In this document: positions 26,083-35,577 of the stretch, piece after piece
Layout of the letters: the number at the start of each line of letters is the position of its first letter
How positions within the stretch are numbered: the stretch's first letter is position 1
Assembly (NCBI GenBank): GCA_964635325.1
Contig: CAZWOL010000002.1
Span: 1 to 64,000 of the forward strand
DNA from: BOG-1112 sp964635325
Lineage (GTDB): Bacteria; Bdellovibrionota_B; Oligoflexia; Oligoflexales; Bog-1112
Length of the DNA: 64,000 nt
Direction of reading: 5' to 3'
Notes under the pieces: generated by a model
Database searches by the model: none
Told to the model about the DNA's origin: nothing
What the model saw: the letters and a program-made list of their open reading frames with translations, nothing else
Made by a program: the position numbers and the translations under genes

Positions 26083-28389
26083 TTAGTAACCCAAGGTGAA
26101 AATAAACTGAAGATCACCTAAGGACTGTGTCGCGTCGTTATAGGGATAAGCCCACTCAAAGCGGAAAGGAGCGATAGGGGTTACCCAACGGAAACCAAAA
26201 CCAACATCCTTTTTTAGGTCTTTGAGGGCAAGTCCTTCGGACTCCAAAAACGTCCGACCTGCATCCGCAAAAAATACCGCTTTGATCCCTGCTTTGGGAA
26301 TCAAAGGTACAAGATACTCGAATTGGAAATAAAGTTCCTTATCTCCCCCCAAAGGATAGTCATAATAGCCACTTAAGGGTGAGCGAAGCCGTCGTTCTTT
26401 AGGTCCAACCATCTGATATGGGTACCCACGGAGGTTGTCAAAGCCCCCCAGCCTATAGCGTTCGGATGCCGGGATATTCTGGTCTCTGAACTTCCACAGC
26501 TTGCCCAATACCCCACGCAGACGGAAAAAGGTTCGGAAACTATCCGTATAGTCGATAGGATGGTAGTACCAAGCATCGACAAGACTCTCCATATATTGGA
26601 AGTCCCCTCGCAGTGGGCCCCCGTTTAGGTTGTGTGATAAGCTCACCCAAGTGCCTTGCGTAGGATCGATAAAGTTGTCGAGATCTTTGCGTCCAAGATT
26701 AAAGCTTGCGGTATTTTTTGCACCACTAGCAGCAAAACCTTCGAAAATAAAGACTTCCTGCAATTGTTTGATATAGGTGTGACGTAATGTCAGACTTCCG
26801 CGGATCAGCTCGATAATGTCACGACCAACTGTCACACTGAAGCTGCGTTGTGCTTCCGGAACTTCAATTTCCGAAGTATAGCGACGCACAAAGCGACGTT
26901 CAGCAACGGAAGCTCCGAGTGACCAAGGGCTGTCATAGACCTTGGGATCACTCATTCCGACTTCAACTTCCCAATCCTTAGGATTGCTGTAGCGGCCCAT
27001 GACGGTAGTGGTCCATCCTCGACCAGATTGGTTCTTTTCATCATAGCGACCCTGTCCAAACCATGACTGCTTGCGTTCACCTGCAGGAGAGTATCCAAGT
27101 GAGGCTTGCACTTGACCGGTAGGCTTTTCTTTAACTTTGACTTTGACGTTGACTACGTCTTCCTGATCTTTGTGCCGCTCTTTAGCAACTTGTACTTCAT
27201 CGAAGTAGCCAAGGCGATTGATGTTGTTTTTTGACCCCGTCAAACGCGTGCCGCTGAAGAGCTCACTCTCATGAACTTGCATCTCACGACGAATGACGTT
27301 ATCGCGTGTTTTTGTATTGCCTGCGATTACGATTTGTCCAAAGTAAACCTTTTGGCCTTTTGTAACATCATAGTGAATATCAACCGTTTTGGTCTCATCA
27401 TTGAAGGTTGTCTTGGGGTTGACATCAACATAGGCATAGCCAAGGTCACCATACTTGTCGACTAGCATTTCAACGTCTTTGACGAAGCGTGAGTAGCGAA
27501 AGAGTTGCGTACTCTTGAGTGCCATCGCTTCGATCAAATCTTTCTCCGCTAGTAGGCGCTCGTTTCCATCCTCCGTGACTTTAATGCTTCCGAGATTGTA
27601 TTGTAGTCCCTCTTCTACTTGAAACGTTACACGTACGTAACGTTGGTCGGGGTCCATGATGATCACTGGTTTGGCAACTTTGACATTGGCAAAGCCGTTG
27701 TCTTTGTAAAAGAAGGAAAGATATTCCACGTCGCGGTTGACATAATCATTTTGGAAGAGTGAGCCTGAACCAAATGCCCCAAGTCGAGTGTAGGGACGGG
27801 TCGCAAGATTTTCAATGAGTTCACTGCTGGAGAAGGCGCGATTGCCTAAGATAAAAACGTCACCGACAATGACCTTGCCTCTTTCATCAACATGAAAGAC
27901 CAACTCAACTTCATTTTTGCTTTTTTCCTCAAGGGTATAATCCACCTTTGCAAGGTAGAAGCCTTTTTCGGTGTATTTTTTTTCAATCTTACGTACGTCA
28001 GCAGCGATTGTGCCTTCTTTGACGATCGTATAAAGTTTAGAGTCAAGCAAGGTTTTGAAATCGTCCTCTTTGAGCTCGTCAAGTCCTTCGAATCGAATGC
28101 TTACGATTGCAGGCTTTTCAACAACTTTTATTTTTAAAACTAGAGTTTTGTCGCTCTCAATTTTTGACAGACGTATATCGGAGAAGAATCCTAAGTCATA
28201 AAGTGCTTGAAGGTCCTTCGAGACTTTTTCGGGGGTGAGTGTGGAGCCCTTTTTTAAACTAAGAGCATTTAAGATTGCATCAGATTCGACTTTGAAATTT
28301 CCTTCTACGTTGATTTCATCGATCGTATCCTTAGCAATTGCCACGTCTGCAAAAAATGCTAGAAAAATCCAAGCTAATAAAAGTTTCAA
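26083..28389 (-). CDS. bamA: outer membrane protein assembly factor BamA
   Basis: Central subunit of the beta-barrel assembly machine. 768 aa with a signal peptide (to about ADVAIA), five POTRA domains (about residues 22-345, beginning IDEINVEGNFKVES) and an Omp85 barrel to the end. The family loop-6 motif is RLGGFDNLRGYPYQ (canonical V/IRGF), and the protein ends in an aromatic residue. The start is a TTG overlapping the lolD stop (TTGA) with GAGGTG just upstream. Confidence 0.95.
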   Translation of the reverse strand: MKLLLAWIFLAFFADVAIAKDTIDEINVEGNFKVESDAILNALSLKKGSTLTPEKVSKDLQALYDLGFFSDIRLSKIESDKTLVLKIKVVEKPAIVSIRFEGLDELKEDDFKTLLDSKLYTIVKEGTIAADVRKIEKKYTEKGFYLAKVDYTLEEKSKNEVELVFHVDERGKVIVGDVFILGNRAFSSSELIENLATRPYTRLGAFGSGSLFQNDYVNRDVEYLSFFYKDNGFANVKVAKPVIIMDPDQRYVRVTFQVEEGLQYNLGSIKVTEDGNERLLAEKDLIEAMALKSTQLFRYSRFVKDVEMLVDKYGDLGYAYVDVNPKTTFNDETKTVDIHYDVTKGQKVYFGQIVIAGNTKTRDNVIRREMQVHESELFSGTRLTGSKNNINRLGYFDEVQVAKERHKDQEDVVNVKVKVKEKPTGQVQASLGYSPAGERKQSWFGQGRYDEKNQSGRGWTTTVMGRYSNPKDWEVEVGMSDPKVYDSPWSLGASVAERRFVRRYTSEIEVPEAQRSFSVTVGRDIIELIRGSLTLRHTYIKQLQEVFIFEGFAASGAKNTASFNLGRKDLDNFIDPTQGTWVSLSHNLNGGPLRGDFQYMESLVDAWYYHPIDYTDSFRTFFRLRGVLGKLWKFRDQNIPASERYRLGGFDNLRGYPYQMVGPKERRLRSPLSGYYDYPLGGDKELYFQFEYLVPLIPKAGIKAVFFADAGRTFLESEGLALKDLKKDVGFGFRWVTPIAPFRFEWAYPYNDATQSLGDLQFIFTLGY

Positions 28390-29096
28390 AGGTCACCTCT
28401 GTCGACGATCATCCCATCTTCCATAACAATACGCTGAGGTAAGCGAGCAGCAAGATCGAGATCATGAGTTACAAGTAGCATTGTAGTTTTATAATCTTCA
28501 CAGATCTTCAAGAGAAGATCTTGAATCACAAGGCTTGTGTGTTTGTCTAAACTTCCGGTTGGCTCATCTGCCAAGAGTATAGAAGGAGACATAAGAAGAG
28601 CTCTGGCAATGGTTACGCGTTGCTGTTCGCCCCCTGAGAGCTGTCCAGGCCGATGCTGTTCTCGATGAGATAGGCCTACTGAAGCTAGAACTTTTGCAGC
28701 CCGGTCGCGCACTATATTTTTGGAAAGACCAGCGATGAGACCTGGAAGCATAACATTTTCTATTGCAGAAAATTCTGAAAAGAGATTTTTCATCTGAAAA
28801 ACAAAGCCTAGCGTACTATTGCGAAATTGCGAGCTAGCATAGTCATTCAATGTAGAGATATCTGTGCCATTGAGCCACACTGCACCTTGGGTGGGGCGAT
28901 CGAGTGTACCAATAATATGCAAAAGTGTGCTTTTGCCTGAACCCGATTTGCCGATGACAGCCACATTTTGTCGAGACTGGATCGTTAGATTAACATTTTT
29001 CAAAGCCTCTACGGATTGTGCTTCAATCGCATAAGTTTTGCTCACATTCTGCAGGACAATTACGTCCGAAGTTTTTTTATCCGCATCCAAATTCAC
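28386..29096 (-). CDS. lolD: lipoprotein-releasing ABC transporter ATP-binding protein LolD
   Basis: ATPase of the LolCDE complex that extracts lipoproteins from the inner membrane for delivery to LolA. 236 aa with Walker [10 protein letters not shown], signature [17 protein letters not shown] and Walker [13 protein letters not shown], all in the MacB/LolD subfamily form. GTG start, overlapping the lolC/E stop (GTGA). Confidence 0.93.
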   Translation of the reverse strand: MNLDADKKTSDVIVLQNVSKTYAIEAQSVEALKNVNLTIQSRQNVAVIGKSGSGKSTLLHIIGTLDRPTQGAVWLNGTDISTLNDYASSQFRNSTLGFVFQMKNLFSEFSAIENVMLPGLIAGLSKNIVRDRAAKVLASVGLSHREQHRPGQLSGGEQQRVTIARALLMSPSILLADEPTGSLDKHTSLVIQDLLLKICEDYKTTMLLVTHDLDLAARLPQRIVMEDGMIVDRGDL

Positions 29097-30379
29097 AAAT
29101 ACCTCAATCCTGTCGCGGGATCTTGTTTAGAAGCAATCAACGATGGGTAGAGTGTCGCAATGATGCTCAATACCCAAGCGCAAATTGCAATGACAGCATA
29201 TTCCGTCGGAAGAAAACGTACAGGCAGTTTATTCTGGTAGTACATTCCGACAGGAAGGTCGATAAATTGGAAATAATAAAGTAAACCACAAATACCAAGT
29301 CCAGCCGCTAAACCGATGAGAACGCCGATCGTACCTATAAAAATTCCAATAGCTAAAAAGAGTTTACCAATATCCAGCTGACTCATACCAATAGAGCGAA
29401 AGAGCGCAATTTGGCTGCGTCGATGAAATACAGTCATCATGATTGTGCCACTAATGGAAAAGGCCGCAACCAAAACAATCAGGAGCAAAATTGCACCCAT
29501 GGTGAATTTTTCAAGCTTCAATGCAAAGAGCAAAGACTTATTCGTATCTTTCCATGTATTCGCTTGTAGATCAGGTTCTGCCTGAAGGCGATCGACATAG
29601 AGATCTATATGCTCTGGGTCGGAGAAGTTGAGAGCGACGCCCGATACATATTCGTCACTTTCAAGGCTTGGATCGTAGTCTGGAAGGAATTTGCGTCCAG
29701 ATTTTAGCGATACAACTGCAAATTTGCTGTCGATTTGTGGTTGGTCTGTTTGGAAGATGCCAGTTACACGGAAGCGACCGGAAATTTGGCTTCCGCTCAG
29801 CACATCCCCCAAGCTTGCGTAGGGGCTGAGAAGTGTAACTTCTTCCCCAAAGCCGACACCAAGCTGAGTCGCAAGACTATCACCCAACATCAGTCCACCC
29901 ATCAGCTCGGAGTCGCTTTCTTTGTTAGACATATGAAGGTCTAGGTCGTCGATGTTTCCGTCAAATTTACCTGAGAAAAATCCCCATAATCTACCACCCA
30001 GTTTAGGGTCGATTCCAAATAGGGTCGCAGATGCTAGATTTTTGTTATGTTTGAGTACAACGTCTGATTTGATGAAGGGCTCGAGGCCAGTCGCTTCGGG
30101 GTAGAGCTCATCAAAAGCAACGAGAGGGTGTTCTTTTAGACTGAATCCAACCAGAGACTGTTTGTTGAACAGTTCGAGATGGGGAAGCCCTCGGAACATT
30201 TTATTGCGCAAATCATTTTCAAAGCCTGCCATCACCGACAGAACGATAACAAGAGCAGCAACCCCAATGGCGACTCCAAAAATGGAGACCGTGGTCATAA
30301 ACGACAGGCTCTTGCCCTTTTTAGAAACAAGGTAACGCCAGGCAAGCCAAACGATAAAAGCATTCGAACGAGAGGGCAT
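29093..30379 (-). CDS. lolC: lipoprotein-releasing ABC transporter permease LolC/LolE
   Basis: 428-aa permease with an N-terminal helix (about residues 22-50), a large periplasmic MacB-like domain (about 55-270) and three further helices (FTMGAILLLIVLVAAFSISG and two more). The N-terminal WLAWRYLVSKKGKSLSFMTTVSIFGVAIGV is typical of LolC/LolE. Only one such gene is present, so it probably acts as a LolF-like homodimer or has its partner elsewhere. First gene of the envelope operon. Symbol is approximate. Confidence 0.9.
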   Translation of the reverse strand: MPSRSNAFIVWLAWRYLVSKKGKSLSFMTTVSIFGVAIGVAALVIVLSVMAGFENDLRNKMFRGLPHLELFNKQSLVGFSLKEHPLVAFDELYPEATGLEPFIKSDVVLKHNKNLASATLFGIDPKLGGRLWGFFSGKFDGNIDDLDLHMSNKESDSELMGGLMLGDSLATQLGVGFGEEVTLLSPYASLGDVLSGSQISGRFRVTGIFQTDQPQIDSKFAVVSLKSGRKFLPDYDPSLESDEYVSGVALNFSDPEHIDLYVDRLQAEPDLQANTWKDTNKSLLFALKLEKFTMGAILLLIVLVAAFSISGTIMMTVFHRRSQIALFRSIGMSQLDIGKLFLAIGIFIGTIGVLIGLAAGLGICGLLYYFQFIDLPVGMYYQNKLPVRFLPTEYAVIAICAWVLSIIATLYPSLIASKQDPATGLRYL

Positions 30380-30626
30380 TGTTGAGCCTCCATTTTAACA
30401 TTCCTGCCAAGAATCTCCATCCATAGCCAATGAACGACGTTAGGAGTGAATTGACTTGGGTGGAGATGAATTGTCAAAGACAAAAATTATAAAAGATCAT
30501 TTTTGTCTGAATCTGATTTTTTTTAGCCTTTCTATTTTCTAAACGTTTTATTGCTACGAAGCTAAGGTTTATAGTAGAAAGTCTCAAGTGTTTACTTGTT
30601 GCTACAAATGCTAAAGGCATGACCAA

Positions 30627-31703
30627 ATGTCACTTTTGATGACATATTCCTTTCGTGTCAAAGATTCTTCTGCAAAACATTGCCTTAAGAAGATGGCAAG
30701 GTCGGTGAATTTCGTTTGGAATTACGCAAACGAAACGAGCTTCGAAGCGATCCGCAATCACGGAAAGTGGCTGACTAAATACGACTTCAATCCTCTCGTT
30801 AAAGGTGCTGCTAAGGATCTTGGCTTGCACAGTCAAACGGTGCAGCTTGTTGCCTATGAGTATGTAACACGACGCCTCCAGTTCAAAAAAAGAAAGCTGC
30901 GATGGCGCAGTAAAAAATCCTTAGGATGGATCCCGCTCGGCAAAGATGGCATTCAGATCCGCGATGATCTTTTGGTGCATAATAAAAAGCGTATACGTTT
31001 TTGGAAATCGCGCGACATCGAGGGCAAAATCAAATGTGGATCTTTGACGGAAGATGCTCGAGGACGTTGGTATCTCAACCTGCAGTGTGAGGTCGAAGAA
31101 AAACGCAAAGCCGGAACAGGCTCCATAGGTCTGGATCTCGGTCAAAAGACCTTTGCCACAGACTCCAAGGGCAACAAACATCAGACCGGCCGTTGGTACC
31201 GTCACTACCAACAGAAAATTGCTTCTTTGCAACGAGGGAAGAAAAAACGTTCGCTGCAAAGCGTGCATGCGAAGATCAAGAACAAGAGAAAAGATGATCT
31301 GCACAAGTTGAGCGACAAGCTCATTCAAGAAAATGGTGTCATCATTGTCGGAGACGTCGGTGGCACCAGATTATGCAAGACCAAGATGGCCAAATCTGTG
31401 CTCGACGCAGGTTGGTCATCATTTCGCACCATGTTGGAGTATAAAGCCAAAAGGCGGCATGGTGTTGTGCGTGTTGTGAACGAACGCAACACAACCCGAA
31501 CCTGTAGCTGTTGCGGAGTGATCCCAGACAGTGCCCCGAAGGGGGTCAAAGGGCTAGGGATAAGAGAGTGGGTTTGTAGCAACTGCGGAGCGATTCATGA
31601 TCGTGACGTGAATGCTGCAATAAACATTCTCCATTTGGGGCATCAAATGTTGGGTACTGAAGGGTCCCAGGAATCCCCCACTAGCAAATTGAGAATTGCG
31701 TAG
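30627..31703 (+). CDS. tnpB: IS200/IS605-family TnpB (OrfB) with altered RuvC-II motif
   Basis: RNA-guided endonuclease of the TnpB family, 358 aa. N-terminal part to about residue 160 is the wedge/REC region; RuvC-I aspartate D170 lies in IGLDLGQK; the bridge/RuvC-II region follows; the zinc finger uses C293/C296 and C317/C320; RuvC-III is HDRDVNAAINIL (D325/D327). The usual RuvC-II glutamate is absent: the site reads IIVGDVGG. A glutamate occurs instead at residue 286 (VVNERNTT), just before the zinc finger, as in a TnpB clade reported to have rearranged active sites (recalled, not checked). No TnpA gene is present, so it is a solo, IS1341-type element. The start at 30627 is ATG; 30639 is another possible ATG. 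No good Shine-Dalgarno. Confidence 0.9.
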   Translation: MSLLMTYSFRVKDSSAKHCLKKMARSVNFVWNYANETSFEAIRNHGKWLTKYDFNPLVKGAAKDLGLHSQTVQLVAYEYVTRRLQFKKRKLRWRSKKSLGWIPLGKDGIQIRDDLLVHNKKRIRFWKSRDIEGKIKCGSLTEDARGRWYLNLQCEVEEKRKAGTGSIGLDLGQKTFATDSKGNKHQTGRWYRHYQQKIASLQRGKKKRSLQSVHAKIKNKRKDDLHKLSDKLIQENGVIIVGDVGGTRLCKTKMAKSVLDAGWSSFRTMLEYKAKRRHGVVRVVNERNTTRTCSCCGVIPDSAPKGVKGLGIREWVCSNCGAIHDRDVNAAINILHLGHQMLGTEGSQESPTSKLRIA

Positions 31704-31736
31704 CTTTTCGATTTTTTAGTGGCGGGAGGATGTCAA
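31660..31736 (+). ncRNA. candidate omega-RNA 3' end / right end of the TnpB element
   Basis: The TnpB stop is followed by the conserved terminal motif of IS605-type right ends, GGGAGGATGTCAA (31724-31736). A stem pairs CCC and CCACTA (31675-31683) with TAGTGG and GGG (31717-31726, one bulged C), and a smaller hairpin (31684-31700) lies inside. In TnpB systems the omega-RNA ends here and its guide is read from the following bases. The 5' extent of the RNA is not visible. Confidence 0.65.
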
Positions 31737-32893
31737 GAACTTCGCTTCTTCCAACGTACGAGGTCAAGCAAGGTTTTTAGGATCAGGTCCACATCTTCGG
31801 ACTTGCTGCTTTCTCCAAAGCTGATTCGAATGGATCGCGAAGCTATGTCATCACTGTATCCCATAGCTTTCAATACATGGCTGGGCCGACCGGATCCAGA
31901 AGCGCAAGCGCTTCCGCTAGAAACAGCGATGCGTGCGGCGTCGAATGCTAGAAGAAGGTCTTCACTACTCAAGCTCTCAACATGAAAGTTGAGTGTTGTG
32001 GCAAGACAGAGGGCTGGGTCCCCGTGAACTTGTGCCTCTGCAATTTGTAAAAGTCCGCTGATAAGTTTGGTGCGTAGCGCTTCGATATGAGGAAGCCAGT
32101 TGGTCTTTTGCTTAAGATCTTGGGCGCGCAATCCAAATGACAGTATGCCAGCTAGATTTTCGGTGCCTGCTCTCCATGATTTTTCCTGACCACCACCATA
32201 GATAAGGGGGGGGAGTTTGGCGCCTTTTTTTAGATAGAGGCAACCTATACCCTTCAGAGCTCCTATTTTGTGACCTGAAGCAGAGGCAGAATCGATCACC
32301 GAGGAGCCTATCCATTGCACATCGATTTTTCCGTAAGATTGGACTGCGTCGACATGGATATGAACATGTGGGGCCTTGTGTCGAATACTCTCAGTCAGGC
32401 TTTCTAAAGGATTTATAGCTCCCGTCTCATTGTTGACATGAATAAGACAGACTAGGTGTACATCCTTGTTGAGGAGAGCAAGCAAAGCGTTGCTATCGAC
32501 AATGCCACTTGCAAGGACAGGTGCGTAGATGAGTTCGCACAGGCCTCTACGCTGCATTGCTTCGGCTACTTGATACACAGAAGCATGCTCGGCTTTTGTT
32601 AGTAATACTTTGACTTTTCGTCCTTCGCGAGCAAAGCGTTCTTGTACGACACCTTGGACAACCAAATTATTTGATTCGGTAGCACCCGAGCTAAAAATAA
32701 GACGACTGCGCTCACACCCGAAAAGTCCCGCAACATGCTCTCGAGCATTCTCGAGCAATAGCTTGGACTCGCGGCCAAGATGATGCTGACTTGAGGGATT
32801 GGCTATGGCTCGATCCATCTGCTGCATGAGCTGACGCATATGACCTGCGGGTGCAGGTGTGGTTGCATTGTAGTCGGCGTACGTGTACTTCAT
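31733..32893 (-). CDS. cysteine desulfurase (NifS/IscS family)
   Basis: PLP enzyme that takes sulfur from cysteine for Fe-S clusters and thiolated tRNA. The PLP lysine is in SASGHKIGALKGIG, and the persulfide cysteine lies in VSSGSACASGSGRPSHVL; MKYTYADYNATTPAP is the family N-terminus. 386 aa. The ATG overlaps the lon stop (ATGA). The TGA stop (31733-31735) lies inside the right end of the TnpB element, so the C-terminal RWKKRSS may differ from the ancestral one. No iscU or iscA is adjacent. Confidence 0.92.
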   Translation of the reverse strand: MKYTYADYNATTPAPAGHMRQLMQQMDRAIANPSSQHHLGRESKLLLENAREHVAGLFGCERSRLIFSSGATESNNLVVQGVVQERFAREGRKVKVLLTKAEHASVYQVAEAMQRRGLCELIYAPVLASGIVDSNALLALLNKDVHLVCLIHVNNETGAINPLESLTESIRHKAPHVHIHVDAVQSYGKIDVQWIGSSVIDSASASGHKIGALKGIGCLYLKKGAKLPPLIYGGGQEKSWRAGTENLAGILSFGLRAQDLKQKTNWLPHIEALRTKLISGLLQIAEAQVHGDPALCLATTLNFHVESLSSEDLLLAFDAARIAVSSGSACASGSGRPSHVLKAMGYSDDIASRSIRISFGESSKSEDVDLILKTLLDLVRWKKRSS

Positions 32894-35367
32894 TTTTTTG
32901 CAAGTCTTCGTTTCGAATAGAACATCGGAGTTGGATGTTTCAACCCAGGGATTTTAGACACGAGGTTCGTGATCAATAGAGCTTCGTGCATATGATCTAT
33001 TGGGTAGAGGCGCAGATCTTTAACGATTTCAGCAGGAAGATCGTCAAGGTCTGACCAATTTTCTTTGGGAATGATAATGTCACGTTTGCCATAGCGATGA
33101 GCTGCCAGTAGTTTTTCCTTAATTCCTCCGACAGGAAGAACCTTACCACGTAAAGTGATCTCTCCAGTCATTGCAATAGAAGCAGAAATGGGCTTCTCAG
33201 AAAATAAGCTTAGCATTGTGCATAGAATGGCAACCCCTGCACTTGGTCCATCCTTAGGTGTGGCTCCATCTGGGAAGTGTATATGCAAGTTCGATTTTTC
33301 GATGACTTCTTTTTTGAGGCCCAGTAACTCCGATTGTGAAAGGATGAAAGAATATGCCGTCTGAACACTTTCCTTCATAACCTTACCGAGGCTACCTGTA
33401 ACTGTTAGTCCTCCACTCTTCGCATCACTGGTCAGAGACTTCGTTGATTCGATGTAGAGAATGTCACCTCCGAATGCTGTATAAGCCAAACCGATTGCGA
33501 CACCACATGGTAATGTTGCAGAGTTTGGTTCTTCACTGAAACGAGGTTGTCCAAGGTATTCATTGAGATTTTCTACGCAAACGGGGACTCGTCGTCGCTT
33601 GGAGACAATTTGTCGGACAATTTTGCGTCCAATCGTTGAAAAGTCACGACGTAGCTGACGCACTCCAGCCTCACGTGTGTATTTACGAATGACAATGCGT
33701 GAGGTCTCAGGGTCTATTGAGAAATCATGAGCTGAAAGTTTAAATTCACGACGTAAAGATGGAATGATATGCGTCTTTGCGATGTGAATTTTTTCATTTT
33801 CTGTATAGCTCGACATTGCAATGCGTTCCATGCGATCCAGCAATGGTCCGCTGATTCCGTCCAGCGAATTTGCAGTTGCAATAAAAATTACTTTTGAAAG
33901 ATCAAATGGAAAGCCCAAGTAGTGATCTGTGAACTGTTTGTTCTGCTCAGGGTCGAGTATTTCCAAGAGAGCCGAAGAGAGATCGCTCTGCTGTGATGCT
34001 CCACTGCCAACTTTGTCGATTTCATCTAGCAGTACAACGCAATCCGTTCGTCCAGCAGCTTTCAGTGCTTGGATGATCTTGCCTGGCATCGCACCAATGT
34101 AAGTGCGTCGATGTCCACGAACTTCAGCTTCGTCTTTGACTCCACCAAGTGAGATTTGTGCAAAGGGTCTTCCTAGAGCTTCAGCAATAGATCGAACCAA
34201 AGAGGTTTTGCCTACGCCTGGAGGTCCAACTAAGAGAAGGATTTGCCCATTCAAATCCCCTCGATGCTGTAAGATTGCAATGGATTCGAGAATACGTTCT
34301 TTGACTTTGTCTAGACCGTAATGACTTTTGTCAAGAATACGGGCAGCTTCATCAAGATTAGGTGCCTGTACTTCAACTTGCTTCTTGGGATCAGATGGCC
34401 CCCAAGGAAGTTCTTTGATCCAATTGAGATAGTTCCAAGCAACCATATACTCTGGAGATCCAGGATGCATCATGCCTAGTCTGTCGAGTTCTTTTACAAC
34501 GGAGCTGCGGGCTTCTTTAGACAAAGCTAATGCCTCAAATTTTGAACGCATCTCTTCGATTTCATCGACGTCACCGTCGAGTTCACCTAGCTCACGTTTT
34601 ATTGCGCCCATTTGCTCACGTAAGAATGATTTCTTGAGATTTTCGTGCATGTCATTACGCACTTCTTCTTGAATTCGTGATGAGAGCTCAAGCAATTCAA
34701 CTTCGCGCGAAAGATGCTTCAGTACATTGCGCATTCGCAAGCGAAAGTCATGTGAACTTAAGATAGCAAGTTTGTCCTTGGTCGCAATCGACAGATGGGG
34801 CGTGATGAGATCGCACATGAGAACGGGGTCGTCCGTAGTATAGAGAAGTGCGACGGTCTCCTGAGGAATCACGGGATTGATCTTGATGACTTTGTTGATC
34901 AAGCTTTTGAGAGCTTTGACGCTCGCCAAAAATTGTGATGTTTTGCGAAATTCTTTGTCCGCTACTATGGTTACATTGCCGGTATAGCCATGCTTTTTCT
35001 TCATGATGGCATTGACAATTAGGCGTCGCACACCTTTCAGTATGGCGCCATATCCACCATCGCTTAGCTTGATGAGGCCAGTAATAATGGCTTCTGTACC
35101 GAAGAGAGAGAGCTGTGGAGCGCTCTCGTTTGTGGCTCCTTCAATCTGCGATAAAACGCCAATTCTTAGGAGCCCCTTCTGGGCCAGTTGCAGATCAACA
35201 CCTCGCAATCCATCTAGCGAGGATATGGGAAGCGATTGTCCAGGGAACAACACGATTTTTGGGAGAATTAACAAAGGAAGATCAACATGTTCCTCCAAAG
35301 AGTCAAAACGTGCAGAAAGTTCCTGGACTGTAATACTTGAGGGATATGTGCTGATTTTTTTATTCAT
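32890..35367 (-). CDS. lon: ATP-dependent protease Lon
   Basis: Homohexameric cytoplasmic AAA+ protease of 825 aa. Residues about 30-220 form the substrate-binding LAN domain (LPLLILPKIVLFPGQSLP). Walker A is GPPGVGKT (381-388), Walker B VVLLDEIDK (about 444-452). The catalytic dyad is Ser709 (DGPSAG) and Lys752 (GGIKEKLLAA). Length and motifs are typical of LonA. First gene of a two-gene unit with the cysteine desulfurase. Confidence 0.96.
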   Translation of the reverse strand: MNKKISTYPSSITVQELSARFDSLEEHVDLPLLILPKIVLFPGQSLPISSLDGLRGVDLQLAQKGLLRIGVLSQIEGATNESAPQLSLFGTEAIITGLIKLSDGGYGAILKGVRRLIVNAIMKKKHGYTGNVTIVADKEFRKTSQFLASVKALKSLINKVIKINPVIPQETVALLYTTDDPVLMCDLITPHLSIATKDKLAILSSHDFRLRMRNVLKHLSREVELLELSSRIQEEVRNDMHENLKKSFLREQMGAIKRELGELDGDVDEIEEMRSKFEALALSKEARSSVVKELDRLGMMHPGSPEYMVAWNYLNWIKELPWGPSDPKKQVEVQAPNLDEAARILDKSHYGLDKVKERILESIAILQHRGDLNGQILLLVGPPGVGKTSLVRSIAEALGRPFAQISLGGVKDEAEVRGHRRTYIGAMPGKIIQALKAAGRTDCVVLLDEIDKVGSGASQQSDLSSALLEILDPEQNKQFTDHYLGFPFDLSKVIFIATANSLDGISGPLLDRMERIAMSSYTENEKIHIAKTHIIPSLRREFKLSAHDFSIDPETSRIVIRKYTREAGVRQLRRDFSTIGRKIVRQIVSKRRRVPVCVENLNEYLGQPRFSEEPNSATLPCGVAIGLAYTAFGGDILYIESTKSLTSDAKSGGLTVTGSLGKVMKESVQTAYSFILSQSELLGLKKEVIEKSNLHIHFPDGATPKDGPSAGVAILCTMLSLFSEKPISASIAMTGEITLRGKVLPVGGIKEKLLAAHRYGKRDIIIPKENWSDLDDLPAEIVKDLRLYPIDHMHEALLITNLVSKIPGLKHPTPMFYSKRRLAKK

Positions 35368-35577
35368 TTTAATGCAAGTATTTGAAAAGTTTGAGGATCG
35401 TTCGCTACCGAAGGTATTGCGAATCTGAAACTAATCAATTGTGACGTATAGATCAAGGACACTTCGTTAAAGCGGCATTGCACCTCTTTATTGGGCACAC
35501 TTTGCCGGCCGGCGGTTTTTATTTGCGCTAAAGTGGCCTATCATAGAGAGAGGTTGGAAACGGAGGAGGGGGTATCC

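Larger units (their letters stand above)
30480..31736 (+). mobile_element. solo IS200/IS605-family (IS1341-type) element
   Basis: The element consists of tnpB plus a right end at 31736. The left end is not determined: it must lie between the lolC/E promoter region (30380) and 30627. A short inverted repeat (ATGC..GCAT at 30608-30620) precedes the ATG. No target duplication is expected for this family. Confidence 0.6.
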
